Shown piece after piece: positions 52,601-62,462 of a stretch of 64,000 nucleotides of DNA (the first letter of the stretch is position 1; each line of letters starts with the position of its first letter). A program made the position numbers and the translations under genes. The notes beneath the pieces were generated by a model. The model saw nothing but the letters and a program-made list of their open reading frames with translations, did not search any database and had not been told where the DNA came from. Origin of the DNA: Yponomeuta sedellus (lineage: Eukaryota > Arthropoda > Insecta > Lepidoptera > Yponomeutidae); contig OW203722.1 of NCBI GenBank assembly GCA_934045075.1, positions 6,740,763-6,804,762 on the forward strand, in the 5' to 3' direction.

Positions 52601-54599
52601 AATATGGTAAGCAAGGACCCAGTCGCATTTGACCTGACTGAATGACAGAATAGAATATTTCTGCTGATATGAGTAAATCAATGGAGCTTGGTATGAAGAA
52701 TGTAGGGTCTGCTAACTGGTTTGTTAGAGAAGCAGGTATGTTCCACGATTCAGTATGCAGCAATGTGTGTGGCAAAGGCACAGTAATGTTATCCATAACC
52801 ATGAATGTGAGGTTTGCTTGATAGTCATTGTAGCGTGAAGCAATATTAGTAGTGACACTTACTTGAGTTTGCTTGTTAGTGTTGCCAATACCTTGTATTA
52901 TGCAGGCATTGTAATTAAATCTATGTTGGAGTGCTGTAGCAAGTCTGTGGGAGACAATGTTGACTTCACTTCCGGAATCCAGGAGAGCTCGTGCATTTAT
53001 CCATTGACCCGCAGCATTCTTGATTCGCACGATAGCTGTGGATAGCAAAATTTGTTGCCTATTAGCATTTGAAATGAGAACCGTAGATGGTTTAGCAAAC
53101 TGTTGTGTTTCCTGTGGAGCAAGGGAAGTGCTTGATTGAGCAGGTTTTGACTGAGCAGTATAAAATTGAGTCGTGTTTGACTGAGCATTATCGGCTTGAG
53201 AATGAACTTTGTTTGTATGTGTCGTGTTCGACTGAGCAATATTAGATTGAGCATTAGAGAGTGAGAGAAGAGGTAGTTGGCTAGGATGCAGCTGTGAAGT
53301 AGCTGCTGCTTGCTGAGCAGTAGATTGTGTATGTTGGCAGGTAGCATTGTAAGCAGGTAAGTCAGATTGTGAGCATGAAATAGCTGGATATGTTACCTTG
53401 CATGGAAATTTGTTGTTCATGTGAACGCTTGTATGATGCCTACCCCGGCATGTAAAGCACCTGTATTTGGAGCATTTGTGTTGCACCGTGTAAGGCTGTA
53501 AGCAGTTGATACATAAAGATTTTGATTTTATGAATTCAATGCGGTTAGGGATAGTCATTTCCAAATAGGTTGTGCACTTATGCAAAGCGTGCATATTTTG
53601 ACATAAAACACAAGCAGTCTCTCGAACCTGTGAAGTTGCATGGCAAGTTTTAGGGTTAGGTTTACAATCCAAAGCTTTGTCATTCATTAATTCGAATGCA
53701 GTCATGCGCAGATTTAAGAATTCTAACAATTCTTGTAGTGTGGGAATGGAGGTATCCTTCCTATTGATTTCCCACGCAGCTCTTAGGGAAATGTCTAGCT
53801 TTTGTGTGATTAAAAACACAATCAATACATCCCAACTGTCTACTGGTAAGTTTATAGCTCTGAGAGAGTCTAAGCTTTGTTGAAGTGTGACTAAAAAGTC
53901 TTTTAAATTGTGCTTTGTCACTTGGGGGAAGTTTGTGATTAATTTCAAGTGATGATTAACTAAGAGAGTTTTGTTTTCATACCTTTTGTATAGAATTTCT
54001 ATAGCCTTGTCGTAGTTACAGTCTGTTATTAACAAGGATGAGATTAGTCCAGCAGCTTCGCCCTGTAAAGATGCCTTCAGGTATTGTAGTTTAATCACTG
54101 CAGGTAACTCCCTCTTGTGTACAGCTGTATTGAAGATATTTATGAACTCAGGCCACTTTTTAATGTCTCCATGAAACTTTGGTAATTCCAAAGTAGGTAG
54201 CTTTGTCTGTCCTGCGCTGCTGTCATGACGGATCACAGTTGAGTTATCATGGCACGGCGTACTACACGCAGCCGGCGCTGGCGGCATGTGGGGTCCGTTG
54301 AGAAGTGATTCCATTTTTGCTTTGACAGAGTAGTACCGAGTTTCGAAAAGTGATCTTTCTAGTTCTTGTAGGTTTTGCTGTTCTATATCCGTATCTTCGA
54401 TCATTGATTCTATTTGAAATTGTAGCTCTTCATACCTTTGCATGGTAGAATTGACTTCTTCTAGCCTCACTTTTATTTCGTGCAACGTGTCTCGTTTTGC
54501 CTCGAATTTATCGACGAAGTTGACGATTCGTGTGAGTTTTCCCTTAATGTGTGAGCGTTGTCCCAATAGGGTATTCAATTTCTGTTCCTTCTCTCCCAT
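49614..54599 (-). CDS. BEL/Pao gag-pol polyprotein (1,661 codons, integrase end missing)
   Basis: A single long frame from an ATG at 54599. Domains in order, approximate residues: coiled-coil N-terminus 1-100; gag (DUF1759-like) 135-310, with LPKFHGDIKKWPEF; Cys/His zinc-knuckle cluster 330-390; Gln/Ser/Thr-rich linker 410-500; aspartic protease with DSG at 541-543; reverse transcriptase with D879 in FSCDIVKMF and YMDD at 955-958; RNase H from D1150 in GFSDSS to NPADLLTRG near 1270; integrase zinc finger with C1515 and C1518; integrase core with D1551 and D1617. It stops at a frameshift just before the third integrase Glu. The order PR-RT-RH-IN and the A17/Pao-type region place it in BEL/Pao. 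It copies itself through an RNA intermediate. Gag and pol are fused in one frame, as is usual for the group. Confidence 0.95.
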   Translation of the reverse strand: MGEKEQKLNTLLGQRSHIKGKLTRIVNFVDKFEAKRDTLHEIKVRLEEVNSTMQRYEELQFQIESMIEDTDIEQQNLQELERSLFETRYYSVKAKMESLLNGPHMPPAPAACSTPCHDNSTVIRHDSSAGQTKLPTLELPKFHGDIKKWPEFINIFNTAVHKRELPAVIKLQYLKASLQGEAAGLISSLLITDCNYDKAIEILYKRYENKTLLVNHHLKLITNFPQVTKHNLKDFLVTLQQSLDSLRAINLPVDSWDVLIVFLITQKLDISLRAAWEINRKDTSIPTLQELLEFLNLRMTAFELMNDKALDCKPNPKTCHATSQVRETACVLCQNMHALHKCTTYLEMTIPNRIEFIKSKSLCINCLQPYTVQHKCSKYRCFTCRGRHHTSVHMNNKFPCKVTYPAISCSQSDLPAYNATCQHTQSTAQQAAATSQLHPSQLPLLSLSNAQSNIAQSNTTHTNKVHSQADNAQSNTTQFYTAQSKPAQSSTSLAPQETQQFAKPSTVLISNANRQQILLSTAIVRIKNAAGQWINARALLDSGSEVNIVSHRLATALQHRFNYNACIIQGIGNTNKQTQVSVTTNIASRYNDYQANLTFMVMDNITVPLPHTLLHTESWNIPASLTNQLADPTFFIPSSIDLLISAEIFYSVIQSGQMRLGPCLPYLKESVFGWLVTGPLIEEAQGDNYTSLPQISLFTTSTTTDTLLTRFWEQEEVKPVQLLSPDQKYCEKLFQTTTTVDESGHYVVNLPLQEDRLPELGNSFNKAYRCLLQLESRFEKDHNLYMQYKAFIHEFIQLGHAQYITNFSPSDSQAFYLPHHPVLKPESRSTKLRTVFNASSKSSTGISLNDLLFEGPNIYNDVFDIILRFRLYKYVFSCDIVKMFRGILINPQQRSLQRVLWRDSRNDKLECLELSTVTYGTRCAPYLACRTLKDLAEKYRASHEMAAECIDSCSYMDDYLSGSQSLESCTKLCHELIDLLNKGGFQLHKWTANDHNILKNIPFSDSTTDDTKQNLTNKTQSCLQADSPSYEFISEDTVKTLGLKWHPSQDKFLISIPDFTDTKNTKRQILSQISQIFDPIGFLAPSTILAKILMQDIWKEKNNWDTPISDELQRTWLTILKQLHYLKLIAIPRWYFSDIPLNIYLIGFSDSSCKSYGGCLYLRATYPNKSPTCVLVTAKTRVAPIKRIESIPRLELCGALLLARATKRFLEIIKNKIKIDNLFLFTDSCIVLNWIKSPYKYKKLDTYVTHRLMEIIDITKGDDWHYINTKQNPADLLTRGVLPQDLPHCALWWQGPAWLLEDQRTWPITTIPSSDTVESLIDVTKTAHVSATLHQDDSLLTSCFLKQSSFTRLIRTVAYIFRFTHNVRNKTQKRTSHLTVEELNDAHDFIIRVTQKNSFSKEISELQSIQTIADHSLAHTRDLYTFKSSPLRKLNPFLDSKQILRVGGRIRHANIPFQQAHPIILPSKNHITSLLVRYYHLKLLHSGIQNTLANIRLKYWPINGRNEVKKMIHSCTRCTRFRAQVCGQQMADLPAPRVTLSNRAFTHVGIDLSGAVSIRSSMTRNCKYTKGYICVFVCLATRAIHLELVTDLTSQAFIYALKRFVSRRGLCTCLFSDNATNFKGSSSELHDLYKMFRNDKSYSEIIDYCTVNSIQYKLQSH

Positions 54600-54973
54600 T
54601 TTTTGATATTTTAAGTAGAAAATTATTGTCGATTGTAGAAAATAAGCACTGTGTAACGTCGTGAATGTTGAAAAATTTTAGGTTATTGTTGACAATGTTG
54701 ACAACTTGAAAAAATTTAGTTGTCATAGACTAGATAAAATGTCTGAGGTTGGTAGACGTGTGCGTCGTGACGTAGTGTTGCGTGAGCGCAGTGATTGGCT
54801 CCGTGCGTAGTCGGTGCAGCAGATTGATAACCGAGGTCGGTAGTGCAGAGCTCGGGAACATCCGAAGCGACCCGAAGATTTCCGGTGGAATGTGACTCCG
54901 GCGCCTTGAAGACGGCGATGGTGAATAAAATGGCGGACTTGCCTTGTGATCGAAGCGATGCAACGTGACGTAG

Positions 54974-54991
54974 ACGGCGACGTAAGGACCA
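54974..54991 (-). other. Putative BEL primer-binding site
   Basis: Three bases inside the 5' LTR the coding strand reads TGGTCCTTACGTCGCC. A TGG start fits pairing with the CCA end of a tRNA. Which tRNA is not determined. Confidence 0.4.
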
Positions 54992-54994
54992 AAA

Positions 54995-55217
54995 TGTTTG
55001 ATTGTTTTAGGCGCTGATCAATGAAAAGTCTTATTTACACGTTGTCCACTTATATTTTATTGCTTTTGGGGCACACTGCACACTTTTTAAACCAATATTT
55101 GAATTTAATATATGGAGCGACCGAGAAACGTTATCGCTGCTATCAAACGTAGTACGGAACGAAAGAGACAGATAAAATGAAAGAAAGAGATACAAGATTT
55201 AGACACGATTCTAAACA
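54995..55217 (-). repeat. BEL 5' LTR (promoter side)
   Basis: Upstream LTR on the coding strand. Nearly identical to 48317-48539. Confidence 0.92.
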
Positions 55218-55222
55218 CAATG

Positions 55223-56995
55223 CTTCTTTGCACTGTGCACAAAAATGACACAATACAATTACAAACCGCTAAATTAAAATCAAACTCCTAAATTAAAATA
55301 ATATATCTGACTACTAAATATTTTTATCACTATAAATTAATGCATAGCTTTAAGAATATAGTTTAAATACTACAAAAAAAAGTTTCAATTTCTAATAGCG
55401 CTTTGTAAACTTAACAAGAGAAAGTTGCCTTAAAATGTAATCCTTAATTTCACCCGAGTCTCATTGATAGACGGGGAACATAATTATATCTTAAGTATTG
55501 TTGTCGCTTTTTAGTTTAGAAAAACTTTCGGTTTTCGGCTAAAACTTAACGCATTAAATAGATAAAGTGAGGCACAACATTAACATAAAAGAAAACTTCT
55601 CTTACAAATTCAATGTACATTTCAGATATTTTTACGCAATATATTCCGTTGAAAAACTCGTGCGATCCAACTGCGCAGTCCTCTCACGGACCTTCGGCAA
55701 TAGATATAAATCTATGCAGTGGGCAAAGATAAAAATCTTCCAGAATATACAAATGGATAAAAGTAAGCAGAAACAATCAATAGTGAATCGACGTTGTCAG
55801 AAGAGCTTTATTCTTGATTTTTATGTTTTGCAATTTCAAGAGTCAGGCCATTTGTACCTAATACCGTTAGTGTATTTCATGTTTGTGATGTTCTTGCCTG
55901 GTTACCATAGTGCAGGGAATCCTAGCTTGCAACCAGGATAAGTGATGGTATTGTGAGGAACTTTTTTGTTGCTGCAGATCAGCGATGAGGAATGGAGAAC
56001 CTACAGCCAAGACTTCGATAATCAAATACTTTAATAGGTTCTTAGCTAAATTCAATAGATTTTTAGGTTCTAAAAATAGCTGTCACCATTATTGATATTA
56101 AGGTGATCACTTAGCGTAAAAATTGTGAAAAAAAGAAGACATGATTCAGTTTTGTTCCATTTTACGGACTGTTGGGTTTTAAATTTAGTGCCAAGTTTAT
56201 CTGAACTAGATACGCGTTTCCATCCCTCTCTTTTAACCATCTAAGGACTGAACATAGTCGGTGGTACGAGTATTTAGTATATTGATAGATCATGACCACT
56301 AACTATCATGCATACTCGTACGCACGTAAACGGAATCGCAGGCACAGCTAATTAATTCTAAATTAAGCAAATCTATACAAGCCATATAACCACAAGGTAA
56401 CAAGACGTCAAAGATCTGTAGTAGTATCCTTGTAGACAACACGAGTTATTTACAAACCTAAACTCAAACTCCCTGCGATGTTAAAGTTATTCTTTGAAGC
56501 CCACTAAATTCTCGCAACCGGCGCTGCTCGTATTTAAGAATTTATTTTACAAGAAGCACGCAACAGCCTGACAGATCGTTCTATACAGCCCACGAGCAGG
56601 ATTTATAACGAAATCAAATAAAGTGCCGCCAAGCCGTTTATGAAGGGTTATGTTTAAAATGCGAAAATTTATTGGAACACGTCAGCTAGAATTATCATCG
56701 ACAGTTGTTTTTACTTACAGTTTGTTTGCGCATTTTTGAACTGTGATCGATGCTGAACTCACCTATATCGTAAGTTCAGTGAATCGTATTGTGAGTTGTA
56801 TTGTAAGTTCAGTTCTTATAATTTAACCAAATTACTTTAACTTCGTATGGGTATATTTCGGGACCGTATTTGGGGCTTACGTTTAGTCAAATTGACAAGT
56901 AATATTTAAAATATGTTTTTACGCCTTCACTTATCTTAACTGTGCCGTGCAAATGCTTCTTCAAGTTATGGGCAGGACATTACTCATCTTCTCTT
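55223..56995. other. Intergenic, no gene seen
   Basis: AT-rich. A 124-codon frame at 55567-55941 starts at a non-ATG codon and has no motif. No known repeat is recognised. Confidence 0.4.
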
Positions 56996-56999
56996 CCTT

Positions 57000-57360
57000 T
57001 TCTTCAGGCTATATTAGTCCACTGCTGGACATAGGTTTCCCCTAAAGAACGCCATAGCGCCCTGTCCTCTGCTTGTCGCACCCAGCATCTGCTGGCATTT
57101 TTTCGCAGTTCGTCATCCCACCTGGTCGGAGGGCGTTACTCATAGTCTAAATTTACTGTTTCTAATTTTGTAATGTTTAGTGAAGTCTCGTCGTCAGGCT
57201 GTACTAGTCTACTGCTGGGCATAGCCCTCCCCTAAAGAGCGCCACGTTGTGTTATCATAGGGGGTAAGGCCCATAATCCCCACGATGGGCATGCGGGTTG
57301 GGGATCGCAGTTCGATAGAATTGTACTGCAGGGGGCGCTGCTACCCACCCCGCGGTTTGT
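57000..57360 (+). repeat. Repeats F (two pieces) and I
   Basis: 'caggctatattagtccactg' with 'cgcacccagcatctgctggc' and 'tcccacctggtcggagggcg' (57000-57140), a second F start at 57186, then 'cataatccccacgatgggca' and 'tactgcagggggcgctgcta' (repeat I, 57250-57360). Confidence 0.55.
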
Positions 57361-57504
57361 GAAGTCTCATTTCTATGTATTTGGAAAATGAAGAAAAAGA
57401 AGTCTGACTGTTTGTATGACGCATTCTCTAATTGATACGCATTCAATTGATAGGTTTCAAGAACTGCTCCTTTATATGATAACTCTGTCTGCTATCATGT
57501 AATG

Positions 57505-57885
57505 GTAGTCGTTAAGCCATGTCAGAGACCTCATGGGCGACTTGATAACTTCTGACAGTAAGGCCTGCCACTGTCTTACTAGCCTCCACCAACCCGGACT
57601 TCGCCCCCGTGGTGGAGTATTGCCTAACCTGGCACTGACTGAAAATCAGCGCAGAAGGTTTGTCCATCAGCATATTGCTGAGTCAGTTGGCATTTATAGC
57701 AGCAGTGACACGCCGTGACCTTTCGTTTTTTTTTTGTTTTTTGTGAATGTTTAGTAATATGTTTTAAGTTTGTTACTGTGGCGTGTGCACTGTTTCCATA
57801 ATAAATGTTTTTTCTTCTTCTTCTTCTTTAACCTTCCTGCGATGCAGGAAGAGACCCAGACCCCGGGAGTGGGGACTTACCGGCA
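57505..57885 (-). repeat. Repeat A copy split by a retroposed fragment
   Basis: 57505-57638 is inverted repeat A up to 'tggtggagtattgcctaacc'. The repeat resumes at about 57833 with 'cttcctgcgatgcaggaaga'. The inserted ~195 bp is described separately. Confidence 0.6.
57639..57832 (+). mobile_element. Retroposed 3' fragment with (ttc)n end
   Basis: The insert begins 'tggcactgactgaaaatcag' and ends 'ccataataaatg', a T-run and (cttctt)n, with TAACC present at both junctions (57634-57638 and 57829-57833 region). An aataaa signal near the 3' end and a simple-repeat tail suggest a 5'-truncated LINE. Confidence 0.5.
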
Positions 57886-57889
57886 TGAT

Positions 57890-59240
57890 AACCCCACTGA
57901 CAGGCATTACACTGAAAGGCGTTGCGTGAACTGAAACAAACTGTAATTAACTTAAAAGAGATACACGTGTCAGCTTACTCGTTCTCACCAGTTTCCGATT
58001 TAAACATTTCACTGTAAATACTGTTATCTCTATGTAGCTTTTCCAGAAAAGTGGCTGACATACACCAAGACAAAGGCTTCTTCGGCCTATTCACTAATTG
58101 GGTAAAAAGAAATTTACGTGTTTCAAGAGTAGTTCTCTGAATCGGTACGCTTCGGAACGCAGGCCAGTTTGTCGAACAGAAGATTCCAAGTGGATTGGAC
58201 TAGTTTCGCAGATACCCTTTTCCAGTCGGATAAAGCGTGGGAAATACGAATACTAAAATCTATAAGATAAGCGAACCATGAAAACGAACTTAAATGGTTT
58301 TGAAATAACATCTATCATAACATAACATAACCTCACGCCTGTATCGTAGAGGGGCTGGCAGAGACCAGGGCACTTGCCACGATCCTGAGAGATCACCTTC
58401 GCTTCATCAATCAAAACGTCAATCATGTCTTATTTATGGTAGAAAGTACTCCACGTAGACCCTAAGTTCACGCTAAACCATTATTGTTTTTGTTTTGATT
58501 CTGGTACCAAATAAACGTTTTCTATTCTATTCTATTCATTCTTTACTCTACAGCAGCCCTACTAACTATAGACATTGACTTAATCTTTATGGATTTGAAG
58601 ACACATATAAACAAAAAAATCTGTTTATTTAGAAGGCGCAGCATCTTTCCTTCGCTGTTGGTCTAGCAATATAAGGGTTAATTTTTTAAGTGTCAAGAAG
58701 TGGCGTCTCCTCCAAACAAAACTGTATTCAATATCTTCTAAAAATCGCTGAGCTTGGCCCATAAATTTAAAAGTTACACAATACATTATCGTGTTTATAA
58801 CACTACTAAGGGCCAGTTTCTGAATTGAGAATTTGGCTTAGTAAATACTTGATTTTAGTGCTGTCTCTTCGGATTTCCAGCAAAGGGCGTGACAGAACGT
58901 TACATACTGTCTGTTAGCTTTTAGAATATACCTCGGCTACTGTCGGATAGAATCGGATATATTCGTGTGATAGAACTAATATGACACTTAATTTACATAA
59001 CTTTTCAAAATAGTGAAGTAAAGTTTTATACAGAGCAGGTATAGGAGCAGTAGTATTACGCTCGTGTGCTTTCGGCGAAGACCGAAGTCTACTCTAGAGC
59101 CCGAGGTATATTTTAAAAGTATCCCACCAAATAATAATAATAAATACGAAGGGTGTGTAAAGCAAGTTGATACAATTAATTACGCTGCAATGGTAATGCT
59201 GATTGAACAGCACAATGACAGTTCTTTACCTTCAATTAAC
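57890..59240. other. Intergenic; one LINE E fragment
   Basis: 58320-58412 is a minus-strand repeat E tail ('cataacctcacgcctgtatc', 'cacttgccacgatcctgaga'). 58500-58535 has an 'aaacgttttctattctattc' tail. No gene is seen. Confidence 0.45.
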
Positions 59241-59242
59241 CT

Positions 59243-59340
59243 ATCATCACCAACCCATTATGTCCCCACCGAGGGGCACGGGTCTCTTCCCTGAGGAAGG
59301 TATAGGCCATATTCCACCACGGGGGCCAAGTCCGGATTGT
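59243..59340 (+). repeat. Repeat A, 5' fragment
   Basis: 'acccattatgtccccaccga', 'cacgggtctcttccctgagg' and 'caagtccggattg'. Confidence 0.65.
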
Positions 59341-60439
59341 CTGAATTAACCTATAGCAGGAATGAATTCATATAATAGATGATGACGATATTCCCGCCAC
59401 GTTCGTCGTCATAATTATATATAGGTCAGTAGGTACTGTTTTCTAAAGAATGCGGTTGGTTTACATAGACTTAGCTTAGCACGACATGATATTGAGTATC
59501 AGATTACGAACATTGTAAAGGCGAAGAATGTGAGCCTGATTAAACGTTGCAGACTGCAGAGGCTTCGCAATTTTATGAAATTACAGAGAAAATTTAGTAA
59601 CCTGCGCTACATTTTTCTAGGCTTTTTACAGTGTGTTAAGTAACGTAAAAACAAAAAGACCACTTTCACTAAGCAAAAATGTAATATTCCCAATTTTTTT
59701 TAACCGACTTCAAAAAAGGAGGAGGTTATCAATTCAACGCGTATATTACGCTTTTTTTACAATCTTAGGTGGATGGGGAATATGCTTCATTTAGCAGTAT
59801 GGTAAACTTGAAATCCCCTGTTACGTGTCGAACAAATCCACGACCACAAGCGTTTATTCAAGGGAACTCCATAATCCAGTCAGTCCGTCAGCGTTTTGCC
59901 GAATTTCGCAGCCGAAAATAGGACGTGACTCTATTCCATTTTGTTCTATCCAACAAATCGTTTGAACGGCGGGCAAAAACCAGCTTTTGTTCGATTCCGC
60001 ATCCCTTATTTATGAATGTGCCATTAGTTCCGGCACCCGCCGCGACGCAGCGCTGCCAGCGCGAAAACACAAAAAGGCGCGGCCGGCTGTCCCAGGACAA
60101 AACCGCGTGAGTCTTTTCAGTGCGATTGCACTCAATAGCTTGATTTTTATAAGGTATACTTTGCCAGTTCGACTTAAGGCATTTTATCTTTATAGTTTGG
60201 CCAAAGTTCGTAACATTGCTGAAGTTGTAAATACCTCAGCTGCCAGGTTTTTCTCATTATCGAGTGGTAGGTATTTGCTACTAGAATCGCTCGCCCCGGC
60301 TGCCTGAGTGATCTTAAATGATCACGAAGGTTAAACAACATAGAGCGTTCAGTGCATGGAGGGGTGACCGTCTATGACTAACGCTAGTGACATTTTTCCG
60401 AGCGATTCCGTAATTCACAAGGTACGTTAAGCAGTTGAT
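59341..60439. other. Intergenic, no gene seen
   Basis: 59700-59740 ('taaccgacttcaaaaaagga') is a fragment of a common lepidopteran repeat. 60030-60085 is a GC-rich patch with overlapping open frames and no domain. Confidence 0.4.
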
Positions 60440-60560
60440 GCCGGCTGCCGTCGATAGATGGCAGTCGTTAAGCGAAGTCAGAGGCCTTAGGGCGTCTTGA
60501 AAACTTCTGACAGTAAGACCAGCCACTAGTCTTGTAAGCCTCTATCATTCCCGAGCTGTC
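60440..60560 (-). repeat. Repeat A, 3' part
   Basis: 'gatgccggctgccgtcgata', 'agcgaagtcagaggccttag' and 'gacagtaagaccagccacta'. Confidence 0.6.
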
Positions 60561-60790
60561 GAGTTCCAGATGCGCATTGAAATGAAATGCAACTCATGAA
60601 ATTGCGAAACAAAAGCGTTTTAAAAATATGAAAAAAAATGTACTTAAAATAAAAAATGTGTTATGTATTCGTCATTACGAATAGTAAATTCATTTATGTA
60701 CTCTGGAGAGATCTTATCCGGCGTTCATAAATGAGTAATTTTACCATATACCTACCTACTAATAATACATTATATATTATTATATATATA

Positions 60791-62462
60791 TAAAGCTACA
60801 ATGCGATATACTCACTGATCTAACATCCATACGTTTTCTCGGAAATGGCAAGAGTTGGACGAAAATGATGTATGAGAAAGTTGTAGGGAATGTACGATAT
60901 ACAGCCATCCTATGGAGCCGATTTTTGAATTTCGAACGCGTTCCACTACGCGAGGGTGCTAACTCTGTCGTTTACCGACCGATTTGGATGAAATTTTCAC
61001 CCGGCCTTTTCTTCGACACGCCATTTTCGGTTCCGCCGACGGTCGTTCCAAATTCAAAATACCACCGGAGATATAGCCCTCCGAAAATCGGCCTTTTTTC
61101 GACCTCTACGCAAAAAAGTCGGCAGCCAACTGGGCGCATGCCAGGGACCAGCGGTAAACGGCATCGTGTCGTCAAAGGACCCAGGTATATGAGAAAAATC
61201 CGACATTCTGACATTTCAAGATGGCGGCCGAGATATTGGCTTTCAAAGGTGTCAAATTTACTATGGAGAATTTCTACAAAAAATTTGTACTGAAAATCAT
61301 CTTTTTCGTAGAAAATCTTAATTTTTTTGTACCATCGATAGAGGCTAAGCGCCAAAATGAGTACTTGGCTGAGAATGGCGTCACCACGCCGAGGTGCTGT
61401 GGCATTCCAGTTGGCCATCGACCCATTAAAGTTTGAAAATCACCCACTTTAATAGAAAATTTTCACCCAAAATAGTTATTTTCATACAAAAATGCATTTC
61501 TTTAGTACCACCGACGGAGGCCAAAGGCCGAAACTACTACTCGGCTGGGAGCGGCTACTCAGTGCCGAGATGCTGTAGCATTCCAGTTGGCCATCGACTC
61601 ATCAAAGTTTGAAAATCACGCACTATAATAGAAAAATTTCACCCGAAATAGTTATTTTCATACAAAAATGCATTTCTTTAGTACCACCGACGGAGGCCAA
61701 AGGCCAAAACTACTACTCGGCTGGGAGCGGCTACTTAGTGCCGAGGTGCTGTGGCATTCCAGTTGGCCATCGACTCATCAAAGTTTGAAAATCACGCACT
61801 TTAATAGAAAAATTTCACCCGAAATAGTTATTTTCATACAAAAATGCATTTCTTTAGTACCACCGACGGAGGCCAAAGGCCGAAACTACTACTCGGCTGG
61901 GAGCGGCTACTTAGTGCCGAGGTGCTGTGGCATTTCAGTTGGCCATCGACTCATCAAAGTTTGAAAATCACCCACTTTAATAGAAAATTTTCACCCAAAA
62001 TAGGACTTTTCATACAAAAATGCATTTCTTTAGTAACACCGACGGAGGCCAAAGGCCGAAACTACTACTCGGCTGGGAGCGGCTACTTAGTGCCGAGGTG
62101 CTGTGGCATTCCAGTTGGCCATCGACTCATCAAAGTTTGAAAATCACCCACTTTAATAGAAAATTTTCACCCAAAATAGGACTTTTCATACAAAAATGCA
62201 TTTTTTTAGTACCACCGGTGGAGGCCAAAGGCCAAAAAAATTGCTCATCTGTGAATGGCATCGTGTCACGTAGATATTCAGGTCCCTGAGAAAAATCAAA
62301 CATTTTGAAATTTCTAATTGCGGGCCGAGTTATTGACGATTGATCAAGGCCAACTTTGTATGAACTTTTTGTACTGAAAATCGATTTCCTATAGAAGCCC
62401 TCCGCAAGTACTGCCTGCCGCAAATACCTACCGGGTGAACGACCCGAGTCATTATATATATA
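60791..62462. repeat. Higher-order tandem repeat, unit 1 (1,672 bp)
   Basis: Opens after a (ta)n run with 'taaagctacaatgcgatata' and 'ctcactgatctaacatccat', has a ~640-bp head, five 176-bp subunits and a ~240-bp tail ending 'tgaacgacccgagtcattat'. Open frames (for example 60865-61293 and its minus-strand shadow) are read through the repeat and have no domain. Confidence 0.92.
61492..62371. repeat. 176-bp subrepeat array, five starts
   Basis: 'atgcatttctttagta[c/a]cac' begins at 61492, 61668, 61844, 62020 and 62196, exactly 176 bp apart. The last start turns into the divergent tail after about 50 bp. Each unit holds 'gacggaggccaaaggccgaa' and 'ggcattccagttggccatcg'. Confidence 0.95.

Larger units (their letters stand above)
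48317..55217 (-). mobile_element. BEL/Pao LTR retrotransposon, full length (6,901 bp)
   Basis: Two 223-bp LTRs (48317-48539 and 54995-55217) bound a minus-strand gag-pol. The 5-bp duplication CAATG lies outside both. On the coding strand the LTR starts TGTTTAGAATC and ends CAATCAAACA. I see one mismatch between the LTRs (near 48412 / 55090), which points to recent insertion. There is no env-like ORF. The internal 3' part (48555-49048) is non-coding and AT-rich. Confidence 0.93.

Noticed and set aside
60865..61418. Protein genes on both strands of the satellite head
   Set aside because: The frames overlap antisense, lack domains, and exist because the repeat happens to be open; I treat them as shadows.
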